From contig JALOOG010000044.1 of the NCBI GenBank assembly GCA_025454525.1, positions 1 to 41,507 on the forward strand: a stretch of DNA of 41,507 nucleotides, written 5' to 3'. Below the pieces are notes generated by a model. The model searched no databases and was not told the origin of the DNA. It saw only the letters and a list, made by a program, of their open reading frames with translations. The translations under genes and the position numbers were made by a program. Positions 6,359-14,935 of the stretch are shown here, piece by piece. The DNA is from Anaerolineae bacterium (GTDB taxonomy: Bacteria; Chloroflexota; Anaerolineae; Aggregatilineales; Phototrophicaceae). Within the stretch, counting starts at the first letter, position 1; every line of letters starts with the position of its first letter.

Positions 6359-7660
6359 ATGAAAATTAGACTGTTTTTCGTGTTCGCAGTGTTGATCGTG
6401 GCCTTTGGCCTGATCCAAGCCCAAGATACCCCCCCTGTGGAACTCCGCTTTACGTGGTATAACGACGGCAATGAAGGAGAAGCCCTCGAAAAACTGCTCA
6501 CCCAGTTTGAAGAAGCCAATCCCGGCATTGACGTGATCGTTGATACCGTCGCTTATGGTGATCTCCATACCACCTTGCAAACCCAAGTCGAGGCCGGCGA
6601 TCCCCCGGACTTGGCACGGATCACCGATGTCGCCCGCTTTGCCGGTAGCTACTTAGACCTGAGCGAATATTCCGCTAACGCCGAAGCCTATACCGAAAAC
6701 TTCCCCGCGCAAGTGTTAGCCTCGTTGCGCGCTGAAGGCGATGAAACCGGTATTTATGGTTTCCCCACCCAATTCACGATCACCGCGCCGTTCATCAATG
6801 TGACGCTGTTTGAACAAGCAGGCATTGAGATCCCCGACGGTTCAGAGACCACTTGGCCGGAATGGATCGCGTTAGCAACCGAAGTCGCCCAAGCGACCGA
6901 AACCCCCTACGCTGTGGCGATCGAACCGCGTGGGCATCGTTTCTGGGGCTTTTCGATCCCGTTCGGTGCGACCTATGTGAATGAGGACGGCTCATTTACC
7001 GTCGATACTGAGGGCTTCCGTGCTGCTGCCGGTGAGATCCAACGTTGGCATGAAGAAGGCATCACCCCGCCCGAAATTTGGGCGACCACCGATCTGCAAG
7101 TGGCCCGCGATGCGTTTATCAACGGTCAAGTCGTCCTGCTCTATTCCGGCAGCTTTGTCTTGCAACAATTCGACGCGGCGATCGGCGATACCTTTGATTG
7201 GCGCGTGATCCCCAACCCCCAACCTGAAGAAGGTGGAGTCCGGACGGGGATTCCGGGGGGCGCGGTGGCCGTGGCCTTTGCTGGTACGGAACATCCGGAA
7301 GAAGTCGCCATGTTGATGGACTTCCTCTCTAGCGCCGATGCCTTGCGTCAATTCTCGGCCGAAACCCTGTTTATCCCCGGTCACTTGGGCTTGATCGAAG
7401 AAGGCATTGAATATCCCAACCAAAACGACAATCTCAACACTTTGTTGGCTGAAATTCCGTTGATCTCGGATCAAGCGTATGCGTTGCAATACAGTCCGTA
7501 TACCTTTGTCTTGAATCCGGCAATCACCAGCCGCATGTCTCAGGTGATTGCGGGGGAATTGACCTTAGATGATGCGTTGATCGCGATCCAAGAAGAAATG
7601 GATACCAAGATCGCTGAAGCGCAAGCCGCGGCCATGGCCACGCCTACGCCCACACCCTAA
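6359..7660 (+). CDS. Sugar-type ABC transporter substrate-binding protein (family 1)
   Basis: The 433-aa exported protein has a Sec signal peptide (MKIRLFFVFAVLIVAFGLIQA, cut before QDTPP) but no lipobox Cys. Its body has features of family 1 solute-binding proteins: ELRFTWYNDGNEGEALEKLL, FEEANPGIDV, QVEAGDPPDLARI, and MLMDFLSS near the end. It ends with a Thr-Pro tail (ATPTPTP), common in Chloroflexota exported proteins. GAGGAGA (6344-6350) lies 8 bases before the ATG. It heads an operon with two permeases; a hairpin follows its stop. The substrate, probably a sugar or oligosaccharide, cannot be read from the sequence. Confidence 0.9.
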   Translation: MKIRLFFVFAVLIVAFGLIQAQDTPPVELRFTWYNDGNEGEALEKLLTQFEEANPGIDVIVDTVAYGDLHTTLQTQVEAGDPPDLARITDVARFAGSYLDLSEYSANAEAYTENFPAQVLASLRAEGDETGIYGFPTQFTITAPFINVTLFEQAGIEIPDGSETTWPEWIALATEVAQATETPYAVAIEPRGHRFWGFSIPFGATYVNEDGSFTVDTEGFRAAAGEIQRWHEEGITPPEIWATTDLQVARDAFINGQVVLLYSGSFVLQQFDAAIGDTFDWRVIPNPQPEEGGVRTGIPGGAVAVAFAGTEHPEEVAMLMDFLSSADALRQFSAETLFIPGHLGLIEEGIEYPNQNDNLNTLLAEIPLISDQAYALQYSPYTFVLNPAITSRMSQVIAGELTLDDALIAIQEEMDTKIAEAQAAAMATPTPTP

Positions 7661-7675
7661 TGTCCAACTGATTCC

Positions 7676-7700
7676 GCGAGTCGGGCCATGCCCGACTCGC
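7676..7700 (+). promoter_or_regulatory. Perfect 11-bp hairpin between binding protein and permease
   Basis: GCGAGTCGGGC (7676-7686) and GCCCGACTCGC (7690-7700) form a perfect stem with a 3-base CAT loop and no T run after it. It lies 15 bases behind the binding-protein stop. Such hairpins commonly stabilise the upstream mRNA or reduce read-through, so that binding protein exceeds permease. An ATG at 7688 lies in this hairpin and is unlikely to be used. Confidence 0.7.
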
Positions 7701-7717
7701 CCTGTTTGGAAAATCCC

Positions 7718-8722
7718 ATGCTCAGAAAATTACAAGCCCTTGCCCTTCAACTGATCGACCCTTTGCTCAGCCTCGCTGAACTGATCTTGATCCCGATCCA
7801 ACGGGTGATCGGTACGAATCGCATGGGTTACATTTTTGTGTTACCGAATTTGGTGATCTTTGGGGTCTTTATCCTGCTCCCCATGTTGCTTAACTTCTAT
7901 TTTGGCTTTACCCGTGGCGACTCGATCTTACCGGAAAATCGCGATTGGGTGGGTAATCAGAACCTCGCAACGCTCTTGACCTGTGAAGATTACCTCAACT
8001 ATCGCACTTGTGAAGAAGATTTATTCTGGCGCTCCGCGGGCAATACCGCTACTTACGTGGTGTTTGAGGTGATGGGTGTGGTGCTGTTTTCGTTGATCAC
8101 CGCCTTGTCACTCAACCAAAAAGTGCGCGGACGCGGGTTCTTTCGCGGTGTCTTTTTTTATCCGGTGCTGCTCTCTCCGGTGGTCGTGGCGCTGATCTGG
8201 AAATGGATCTTGCAGCATCAAAACGGCGTGATCAATTCGATTCTGGTGGCCTTGGGCGGGGAGAAGATCCCGTTTTTGGTTGATCCGAATTGGTCGTTTT
8301 TTTGGGTGGTGGTGATCGGGATCTGGGCGCAAATGGGTTTTTATACCTTGATCCTGTTAGCAGGCTTACAAGCGATCCCCAACGAATACTATGAGGCCGC
8401 GGCCATTGACGGGGCGAATCCTTGGGCAAAGTTTTGGTATCTCACCTTGCCGTTGTTGATGCCGACGATGACCGTCGTCTTAGTGCTATCGTTGATCCGC
8501 GCAGTGCAGGTGTTTGATACGGTGTTTGTGTTGACCGGAGGCGGCCCCGGCACCGCCACGCTCTATATCATCCAATACATCTATCAAAAAGCGTTTGACC
8601 TCCGTGAGTATGGCATGGCTGCCAGTGCTTCATTGGTGTTAGCCGTGGTCTTATTTGCGCTCACGATGATGCAATTGTTGGCCCGTCGCCGTGAAAATAC
8701 AGGACTAGAAACCCATGGATAA
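7718..8722 (+). CDS. Sugar ABC transporter permease, MalF/UgpA type
   Basis: This 334-aa inner-membrane permease has about six membrane segments after an N-terminal amphipathic region (MGYIFVLPNLVIFGVFILLPML onward) and the EAA loop EYYEAAAIDGANPWAKFWYLTLPLLMP that docks the ATPase. I chose ATG 7718, which has GGA 7 bases upstream; the ATG at 7688 lies inside a hairpin without a ribosome site. A loop containing two Cys (LLTCEDYLNYRTCEED) sits after the first membrane segment and could form a disulfide outside the membrane. It overlaps the next permease gene by 8 bases, so the two are translationally coupled. Confidence 0.92.
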   Translation: MLRKLQALALQLIDPLLSLAELILIPIQRVIGTNRMGYIFVLPNLVIFGVFILLPMLLNFYFGFTRGDSILPENRDWVGNQNLATLLTCEDYLNYRTCEEDLFWRSAGNTATYVVFEVMGVVLFSLITALSLNQKVRGRGFFRGVFFYPVLLSPVVVALIWKWILQHQNGVINSILVALGGEKIPFLVDPNWSFFWVVVIGIWAQMGFYTLILLAGLQAIPNEYYEAAAIDGANPWAKFWYLTLPLLMPTMTVVLVLSLIRAVQVFDTVFVLTGGGPGTATLYIIQYIYQKAFDLREYGMAASASLVLAVVLFALTMMQLLARRRENTGLETHG

Positions 8723-9803
8723 CGCACTTTCACGAGAACCGGTTACCCCGGCGCGGGGCATCTTGGCGTTTTTGACCCGCTTAAGAGGCGGTCAACGCTT
8801 CAGCTTTACCGATACGCTCACCTATGCTTACTTGATCCTTGGCACAATCGTGATGTTCGGGCCGGTGGTGTGGTTGGCGATGTCATCCTTTAAGACTCCC
8901 CAAGCGTTAGCGGAATTTCCACCGTCGTTTTTACCCCAACGTACCGAAACGATCGTTGTTGAAGGCCATGATCGCCCATTAGAGTTGTATACCGTGCGGT
9001 TTGAAAGCGGTCAAACGCGCCAATTGGCCCAAATTTCGCGAGTCGGGATCGTCGCCCGCATGGTCGATCCAGCTGTCCCTAACGAGGTGATCGAGGTCAA
9101 TATCAATCAGCGCACTCCGGTGCGAAGCGTGGTGTTCGGGTTTGAAAATTACACAGGCGCGATCGAACGCTTTCCGTTTTTGACCTATTTGCGTAACAGC
9201 GTGGTGGTAACAGTGATCTCCACGATCATCACCTTGTTGATCAACAGTATGGCCGCCTTTGGACTAAGCAAGTATCAATTCCGTGGGCGCAACCTGATCT
9301 TTTTTGTGATCTTAAGTACGTTGATGGTGCCCGTTTCGGTGATCTTGATTCCGGCGTTTTTGGTGATCGCGGAAGTCGGTTGGATCAACAGTTTATGGGG
9401 GATTATCATCCCCGGCGCAGCGACTCCGACGGGGGTGTTTTTGTTGCGACAATACATGCTCACCATTCCGGATGAATTGCTGGACTCGGCGCGGGTGGAT
9501 GGCGCAAGTGAATGGCGGATCTATTGGCAAGTGGTGTTACCCTTAGCCGGCCCCGCCTTGGCCGTGTTAGCGATCTTCTCGGTGATGTGGCGTTGGAATG
9601 ACTTTTTATGGCCGTTGATCGTCTTGAGCCGTTCGGAGTTGTTTACACTTCAGGTCGGCTTAAACGCCTTTCAGGGAGAATTAAACACCCAATGGAATTA
9701 TATTCTTGCGATGACGGTGCTGACTTTGTTACCGATCACGGTGGTCTTTGCGCTCTTACAACGTTATATCACCACGGGAATCGCGACCACTGGTATGAAG
9801 TAA
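8715..9803 (+). CDS. Sugar ABC transporter permease, MalG/UgpE type, with a large loop insertion
   Basis: The 362-aa permease starts inside the end of the previous gene (8-base overlap). It has the usual six-helix arrangement and the EAA loop ELLDSARVDGASEWRIYWQVVLPLAGP. Family members are usually about 270-300 residues; this one carries roughly 85 extra residues between the first and second membrane segments (from about 75 to 155, including the ETIVVEGHDRPLELY and RQLAQISRVGIV segments), which should face the outside. The insertion looks like a small beta domain. No ATPase gene follows, so a shared ATPase is likely. Confidence 0.92.
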   Translation: MDNALSREPVTPARGILAFLTRLRGGQRFSFTDTLTYAYLILGTIVMFGPVVWLAMSSFKTPQALAEFPPSFLPQRTETIVVEGHDRPLELYTVRFESGQTRQLAQISRVGIVARMVDPAVPNEVIEVNINQRTPVRSVVFGFENYTGAIERFPFLTYLRNSVVVTVISTIITLLINSMAAFGLSKYQFRGRNLIFFVILSTLMVPVSVILIPAFLVIAEVGWINSLWGIIIPGAATPTGVFLLRQYMLTIPDELLDSARVDGASEWRIYWQVVLPLAGPALAVLAIFSVMWRWNDFLWPLIVLSRSELFTLQVGLNAFQGELNTQWNYILAMTVLTLLPITVVFALLQRYITTGIATTGMK

Positions 9804-9822
9804 GCGTTTAAGGATCAACCCG

Positions 9823-10392
9823 ATGACTCCGATTCGTGTGGTTATGGGACTCTGTGGGCTGTGGGGCCTGCTCACAGGGTGTATCTCCTCTCCATTAGCA
9901 TCTACCCCGCAAGCACAGACCGCGGCCGCCAGTCTTCCGCTGCATTTTTACGCGATCCATACGGATCAGACACAAGGCACACCGATCGGATGTGATCAAG
10001 CAGCAGTGATGATCGATAGCGCCTTAGTGCAAACCGGACAATTGAGCGAAGACCTACGTTTGGCCTTGATTGCTTTGTTCACCACCCCGCTAGAGAACTT
10101 TCCCGATTATCGCAACGCATGGACGCATCGCGGGATCAGCTTAGACGGGGTGACGATCACGGGTGATCAAGCGGTGATCGCCTTGCGTTCCGATCAAGCC
10201 TTGCGCTTAGAGGGGGTGTGTTCGGATGCGGCCTTGCGCGCTCAACTCTTATTGACGGTGTTCCAATTTTCCCCCCTACAGAGTGCGCTGATCACCTATA
10301 ACGGAGAAAATCTTAAACAGCTCATGGATGCAAGCGGAATCATTAACGAAACTGACCGCTTCACCCGTGCTGATCTCGGTTATAATCAATGA
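9823..10392 (+). CDS. Lipoprotein, possibly GerMN-like
   Basis: The 189-aa product has a lipoprotein signal with lipobox LLTGC (Cys at about residue 20), then a Ser/Thr/Ala linker. The mature part includes ALIALFTTPLENFPD, GISLDGVTITGDQAVIALR and a final LLLTVFQFSP...ITYNGENLKQ pattern. That order of a helix, a beta strand pair and an 'NG' turn resembles GerMN-type domains. It starts 20 bases after the permease stop and so is likely cotranscribed. It could be an accessory envelope protein; its function is unknown. Confidence 0.75.
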   Translation: MTPIRVVMGLCGLWGLLTGCISSPLASTPQAQTAAASLPLHFYAIHTDQTQGTPIGCDQAAVMIDSALVQTGQLSEDLRLALIALFTTPLENFPDYRNAWTHRGISLDGVTITGDQAVIALRSDQALRLEGVCSDAALRAQLLLTVFQFSPLQSALITYNGENLKQLMDASGIINETDRFTRADLGYNQ

Positions 10393-10407
10393 TGTTGCAA
10401 TTTTGTA

Positions 10408-11583
10408 ATGTTATGGACGTGCAAGCGAATGTCAACTTCAGCGCGGCCCGGCCTCACGGCCTTGGCCATTGCCTTTAGTACCCCCGCCTTTTTAGGAGTC
10501 GCACCGATCTTCGGTAAATTGGCGATTCAAGCGGGCGCGGATTCTTTTTCAGTGGCTGCGCTCCGCACGATCCTAGCCGTGGCGATCTTATGGGCGATCT
10601 ACGGGTTATTTTTTCGTAAGGCGATCTTCATCTATCCGGCGGGTTTATTAGGTTGCGTGGTGATCGGTGTGATCAACGGGATCGGGTCGCTGTTTTACTA
10701 CGGTAGCCTAAGTTTATTAGACGCATCGTTAGCGCAACTGCTCAACGGGATGTACCTCGCGTTCGCGGTGATGCTCTCCACTTTTGCCGGACAACGGGCA
10801 GATCCACGCACGATCTTACGAGTCGGATTGGCCTTGTTAGCGTTGGTGTTCCTCGCAGGATTCGGCACAAAACCGATCGATTGGGTTGGTGTAGGCTTGA
10901 TGTTGGGCAGCGCGTTGATGTTTGCTGGCACGATGATCCTAAGTCAATATGTCCTCTACGAAATGCCGGCACGCACCGTAACGCTGTATGTTTTAACAAC
11001 GATGGGCGTAGTGGTGTCGATGGTCTGGTTAGCGGTTGGAAATCCGCTCTCCGGTGAGGTGTTGCAAGCGGGCGCGTTACCCGTGATCGCCTTAGGGGTG
11101 ACGACGGCGCTCTCACGGTTGGCGATGTTTGCGGGGGTCAAGATCCTCGGTGGGATGCAGACCGCGATCTTAGCGATTATGGAAATCGGAGTCGCGTTGA
11201 TCTTGGCCTTTATCGTGTTGGGAGAGCGTTTGACTCCGATGCAAGGGGTGGGAGTCGGCTTATTGCTGGTGTGTTTATTGTTGATCCGACAATCGGATCT
11301 GTTACCGCGGGGCTTCAACCCTAGCGCGTTGATCGTGGCGAATATGGCGGATGTGCAGTTTCAACGGATCGCATTTCATCGCGCCTTTGGGACTCGCGAG
11401 TTAGATAATGAGTTAGGCACGATGGGCGCGATCACCACCCAAGAGATCCTCGCGATCCAAAAGATGATGGGCGCGGAAAACGGCGGTGTTGATCCGTTCC
11501 CGATCGGTAAAACCAATCAACTCTTGACTCGACAATATGATGAACAGGACACTATTCCCTCCCCCGCGCCCAAAGAGAAATAA
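10408..11583 (+). CDS. EamA/DMT-family membrane transporter with a soluble tail
   Basis: About ten hydrophobic segments arranged as two EamA repeats are seen (TPAFLGVAPIFGKLAIQAG; GERLTPMQGVGVGLLLVCLL at the end of the second), typical of drug/metabolite transporters. After the last helix there is a hydrophilic tail of about 90 residues (from RQSDLLPRG onward), longer than normal. The start is uncertain: ATG 10408 or ATG 10429 (MSTSARPG); neither has a clear ribosome site, and translation may be coupled from the gene ending at 10392. A terminator overlaps its stop codon. The exported or imported metabolite is unknown. Confidence 0.85.
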   Translation: MLWTCKRMSTSARPGLTALAIAFSTPAFLGVAPIFGKLAIQAGADSFSVAALRTILAVAILWAIYGLFFRKAIFIYPAGLLGCVVIGVINGIGSLFYYGSLSLLDASLAQLLNGMYLAFAVMLSTFAGQRADPRTILRVGLALLALVFLAGFGTKPIDWVGVGLMLGSALMFAGTMILSQYVLYEMPARTVTLYVLTTMGVVVSMVWLAVGNPLSGEVLQAGALPVIALGVTTALSRLAMFAGVKILGGMQTAILAIMEIGVALILAFIVLGERLTPMQGVGVGLLLVCLLLIRQSDLLPRGFNPSALIVANMADVQFQRIAFHRAFGTRELDNELGTMGAITTQEILAIQKMMGAENGGVDPFPIGKTNQLLTRQYDEQDTIPSPAPKEK

Positions 11584-11601
11584 GCGCCTCTTTCTCTTTT
11601 T
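11572..11601 (+). terminator. Terminator of the sugar ABC operon
   Basis: AAAGAGAAA (11572-11580) pairs with TTTCTCTTT (11591-11599), followed by TT. The stop codon at 11581 lies in the loop. The stem is AT-rich, so strength is uncertain. Confidence 0.55.
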
Positions 11602-11603
11602 GG

Positions 11604-11634
11604 TTGATTTTGAGCGCGCCGGATATGCTAAAAT
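11604..11634 (+). promoter_or_regulatory. Extended -10 promoter of the restriction-modification gene
   Basis: TGCTAAAAT (11626-11634) is an extended -10 element. TTGATT at 11604-11609 may be the -35, with a long 19-base spacer. The expected start of transcription, near 11641, is 25 bases before the ATG. Confidence 0.5.
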
Positions 11635-11665
11635 ACCCCCTTGAGATAACGCGGGATAAAACACG

Positions 11666-14600
11666 ATGATCGAAACGGCCTTAACGACCTATCTAGGCGA
11701 TCTACAGGCGAAATATCAACATGAAGAAGCACGCGAACACACCTATCGCCCAGTGATCGAAAAGCTCCTACAGACATTGGGGGCTTTTCAGGTATTGAAT
11801 GACCCCGCCCAGATCAAAGGTGTCGGTAAACCGGACTTTATCCTCAAATCTGGTCACATGCAGATCGCTTTTGTGGAGACCAAAGACATCAACGTGAACC
11901 TTGATCGGGCGATCCGTGATTGGCAGATCAAAAAGTACCTGCGCGCCTTGCCCAACTTTTTGTTGACCAATTACCTTGAATTTCGCTGGTACTATCGCGG
12001 AGAACTCCAAGCGACCGCTTTGATCGGTGAGATCTACAAAGGCAAGATCAAACCGCAGCTTGATCTCGATCCCTTGGCCCGGCTATTGGAGCAATTCGCC
12101 GGACATCCGATCCCGACGATTGGATCGGCGCATGATCTCGCAAAAGACATGGCCGGTATGGCGCATAACATCCGCGAATTGATCATCTATTACCTGCCTA
12201 AGAGTCTCACCCTGCAAGACCAACGTGAAGCGTTTCGACAAACGTTGATCCCCAACTTAAGCGATGTTGAATTTGCCGATATGTACGCACAAACCTTAGC
12301 CTATGGTTTGTTTGCGGCCCGCTTGGAGTATCACGGCAAACCCGATGATTTTAATGTCGAAAAAGTCTTTTTTCAGATGCCCAAGACCAACCCCTTCTTG
12401 ACCGATTTCTTTCAGCGGATCGTACCTGAATTAGATGAGCGCGTGCGTTGGCAAGTCGATACCCTCGCCACGCTGTTAGCGTTTGCTGATACCGATCAGG
12501 TTCTCAGAGATTTTGGCCGCAAAACCCGTCAAGAAGACCCGATCATCCACTTTTACGAGACATTCCTCACTGCTTACGATCCTAGAATGCGCGAGGCACG
12601 CGGTGTGTATTACACCCCGGAACCCGTGGTGAGCTTTATCGTTCGGAGCATCGATCACCTGTTAAAAGCGCGTTTCGGCCGCCGTGATGGACTCGCCGAT
12701 CAAGACACCTTTATCCTTGATCCTGCCACTGGAACGGGGACATTTCTCTACTTTGTGATCCAACAGATCTATGAGCAGTTAGGGGCGGTGCGCGGGATCT
12801 GGGATCAATACGTCAATCAGCACTTGCTCAAGCGGGTGTTCGGGTTTGAGTTGTTGATGGCCCCGTATGCCGTGGCGCACATGAAACTCGGCTTACAATT
12901 GCGCGAAATGGGTTATCAATTTGCCACCCGCGAACGTTTAGGCGTGTATTTGACCAATTCACTTGAAGAACAGATCAAACAGCCTCCGTTGCCCATGGCC
13001 CGCTTTATCAGTGATGAGGCGAATCAAGCGGTGTCCGTCAAAACCGATCGCCCGATCATGGTGGTGTTAGGGAATCCGCCGTATTCCTATGATTCTCAAA
13101 ATACGGGGAATTGGATCACCCAACTTAACCAAGAATACTATTATGTAGACGGAAAACGGATCAAAGAACGTAATCCACGCGCCTTGAGAGATGATTATGT
13201 GAAATTCATCCGCTTTGGACAATGGCGCATCCAACAAACCGGTTATGGGATTCTGGCCTTGGTCACCAATCATACCTATCTAGATGCGCCCACCTTGCGC
13301 GGGATGCGTCAGCATTTGATGGATGAGTTTGATGAGATCTACGTGTTGGATCTGCATGGCAATTCCAAGAAAAAAGAGACGACCCCAAACGATAGCGCGG
13401 ATCAAAACGTGTTTGATATTCAGCAAGGAGTCGCGATCGGGATCTTTGTCAAACATCGGCGGCCAGACGGTACGCCTAAAACCGCCCGCGCCCGCGTGTA
13501 TCACGCTGATCTGTATGGGAAGCGCAAAGATAAATATGCGATGTTAAATGCTCATCAGGTGGAGACGATGATTCGTGAGGGGTTGTGGCAGGAGTTAAAA
13601 CCACAACCTCCGTTTTACCTGTTCCGTCCCCACAATTTAGACCGCGATACCGAATATCAAGCCGGATGGAAAATTACGGATATTTTTGGAACCCACGTTT
13701 ACGGTTTTAAAAGTCATCGCGATCACTTCGCTATTGGTTTTCAAAGAGAAACGATAAGAGAAAGAATCAACCTGTTGATGAGCGGCACTAAAAATAACTT
13801 AGATGTTGCACAGATTTATGACTTAGGGAAGTGGAATTGGCAAAAAGCAGGTGAAGCTTTATTAGAAGTGGATAATCTAGACTATTTTGTGGATAAATGT
13901 GCTTTTCGGCCTTTTGACAATCGTTTTATGTTCTATTCAGAACATATCATGGATAGAATTCGCCCTGAACTTAAACGCCATATGTTCAAAAGGGACAATT
14001 TGTGTTTGGTCGCTTCAAGACAGATTTCGACTCGGCATTACAAACACGTTTTTGTCGCGGATCTTGTCCCAAACGATTGTTTGGTGTCGAATATCACCAA
14101 AGAAGCGAATCATAGTTTTCCGCTGTATCTTTATCTTGATCCCAATGATGACAATATGTTCGAGAAGGTAAATGGGGAATGGGCATGGAGCGCGAAAGGC
14201 CGCCGTCCGAACTTGAGTCACCCGTTTGTGCGCGAGATCTGCGATCGGATCGGCGCATCGTTCGCTTATGATGAGGTGTTGCCAGCCGATCCGAACCTGA
14301 AAACCGTCACGCCTGAGGACATTTTCGCCTATGCTTACGCCGTGTTCCATGATCCGAATTATCGGAGTCACTACGCCGAATTTTTGAAGATCGATTTTCC
14401 TCACTTGCCGATGCCACACGATGCGGATCGCTTCTGGACGTTAGCGGGGTATGGAAGACGCTTGATTGACGCACATCTGTTACGGGCCGATCTGAAAAGT
14501 CCGGTGACATTCCCCGAACGTGGATCCGGCAAAGTCGAAAAGCGCTATCCGATCTATGAGGCGGGGACAGGTCGCGTCTGGATCAACCGTGAGCAGTATT

Positions 14601-14785
14601 TTAGCGATGTGCCGGAGTCGGCGTGGGAATTTCAGATCGGCGGGTATCAGGTGCTGGAGAAATGGCTAAAAGATCGGCGCGATCGGGTCTTAAGTCCGGA
14701 TGAAGTGCGAGGCTATCTCGCGATCGTGGCCGCGGTCACCGAGACGATCGCGATCATGGAGGCGATCGAAGCGTTGACCGAATAG
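11666..14785 (+). CDS. Single-chain restriction-modification enzyme (type IIG / type ISP-like)
   Basis: The 1039-aa protein combines nuclease, N6-adenine methyltransferase and specificity regions. The N-terminus has a PD-(D/E)xK site: PDF (D57), then E71-T-K73. A helical region follows, then methyltransferase motif X-like VYYTPEPVVSFIV (about 313), motif I DPATGTGTF (352-360) and catalytic motif IV NPPY (470-473). The C-terminal part resembles the type ISP specificity region (FRPFDNRFMFY). No helicase block is present, so it is shorter than true type ISP enzymes such as LlaBIII and fits a type IIG layout. A tract from about 13690 to 14170 is visibly AT-richer than its flanks. No separate modification or specificity gene is nearby. 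The recognition sequence cannot be read. Confidence 0.92.
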   Translation: MIETALTTYLGDLQAKYQHEEAREHTYRPVIEKLLQTLGAFQVLNDPAQIKGVGKPDFILKSGHMQIAFVETKDINVNLDRAIRDWQIKKYLRALPNFLLTNYLEFRWYYRGELQATALIGEIYKGKIKPQLDLDPLARLLEQFAGHPIPTIGSAHDLAKDMAGMAHNIRELIIYYLPKSLTLQDQREAFRQTLIPNLSDVEFADMYAQTLAYGLFAARLEYHGKPDDFNVEKVFFQMPKTNPFLTDFFQRIVPELDERVRWQVDTLATLLAFADTDQVLRDFGRKTRQEDPIIHFYETFLTAYDPRMREARGVYYTPEPVVSFIVRSIDHLLKARFGRRDGLADQDTFILDPATGTGTFLYFVIQQIYEQLGAVRGIWDQYVNQHLLKRVFGFELLMAPYAVAHMKLGLQLREMGYQFATRERLGVYLTNSLEEQIKQPPLPMARFISDEANQAVSVKTDRPIMVVLGNPPYSYDSQNTGNWITQLNQEYYYVDGKRIKERNPRALRDDYVKFIRFGQWRIQQTGYGILALVTNHTYLDAPTLRGMRQHLMDEFDEIYVLDLHGNSKKKETTPNDSADQNVFDIQQGVAIGIFVKHRRPDGTPKTARARVYHADLYGKRKDKYAMLNAHQVETMIREGLWQELKPQPPFYLFRPHNLDRDTEYQAGWKITDIFGTHVYGFKSHRDHFAIGFQRETIRERINLLMSGTKNNLDVAQIYDLGKWNWQKAGEALLEVDNLDYFVDKCAFRPFDNRFMFYSEHIMDRIRPELKRHMFKRDNLCLVASRQISTRHYKHVFVADLVPNDCLVSNITKEANHSFPLYLYLDPNDDNMFEKVNGEWAWSAKGRRPNLSHPFVREICDRIGASFAYDEVLPADPNLKTVTPEDIFAYAYAVFHDPNYRSHYAEFLKIDFPHLPMPHDADRFWTLAGYGRRLIDAHLLRADLKSPVTFPERGSGKVEKRYPIYEAGTGRVWINREQYFSDVPESAWEFQIGGYQVLEKWLKDRRDRVLSPDEVRGYLAIVAAVTETIAIMEAIEALTE

Positions 14786-14935
14786 ATCGGATGAGATCGC
14801 ACTTAAAAACGCATTCTTGATCGGGGAGTCGGTTGGACGGAGTGTGTTTATCAGGCCACTTTCACCGCGCAACAGATCATCTGTGAACTTGGTGAAGGGG
14901 CCCGCAGTCAATCTAACGGACCCCCCAACGAGGCC

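Noticed and set aside
7688-7717. Upstream ATG for the MalF-type permease
   Set aside because: It lies in a perfect hairpin and has no ribosome site; ATG 7718 has one.
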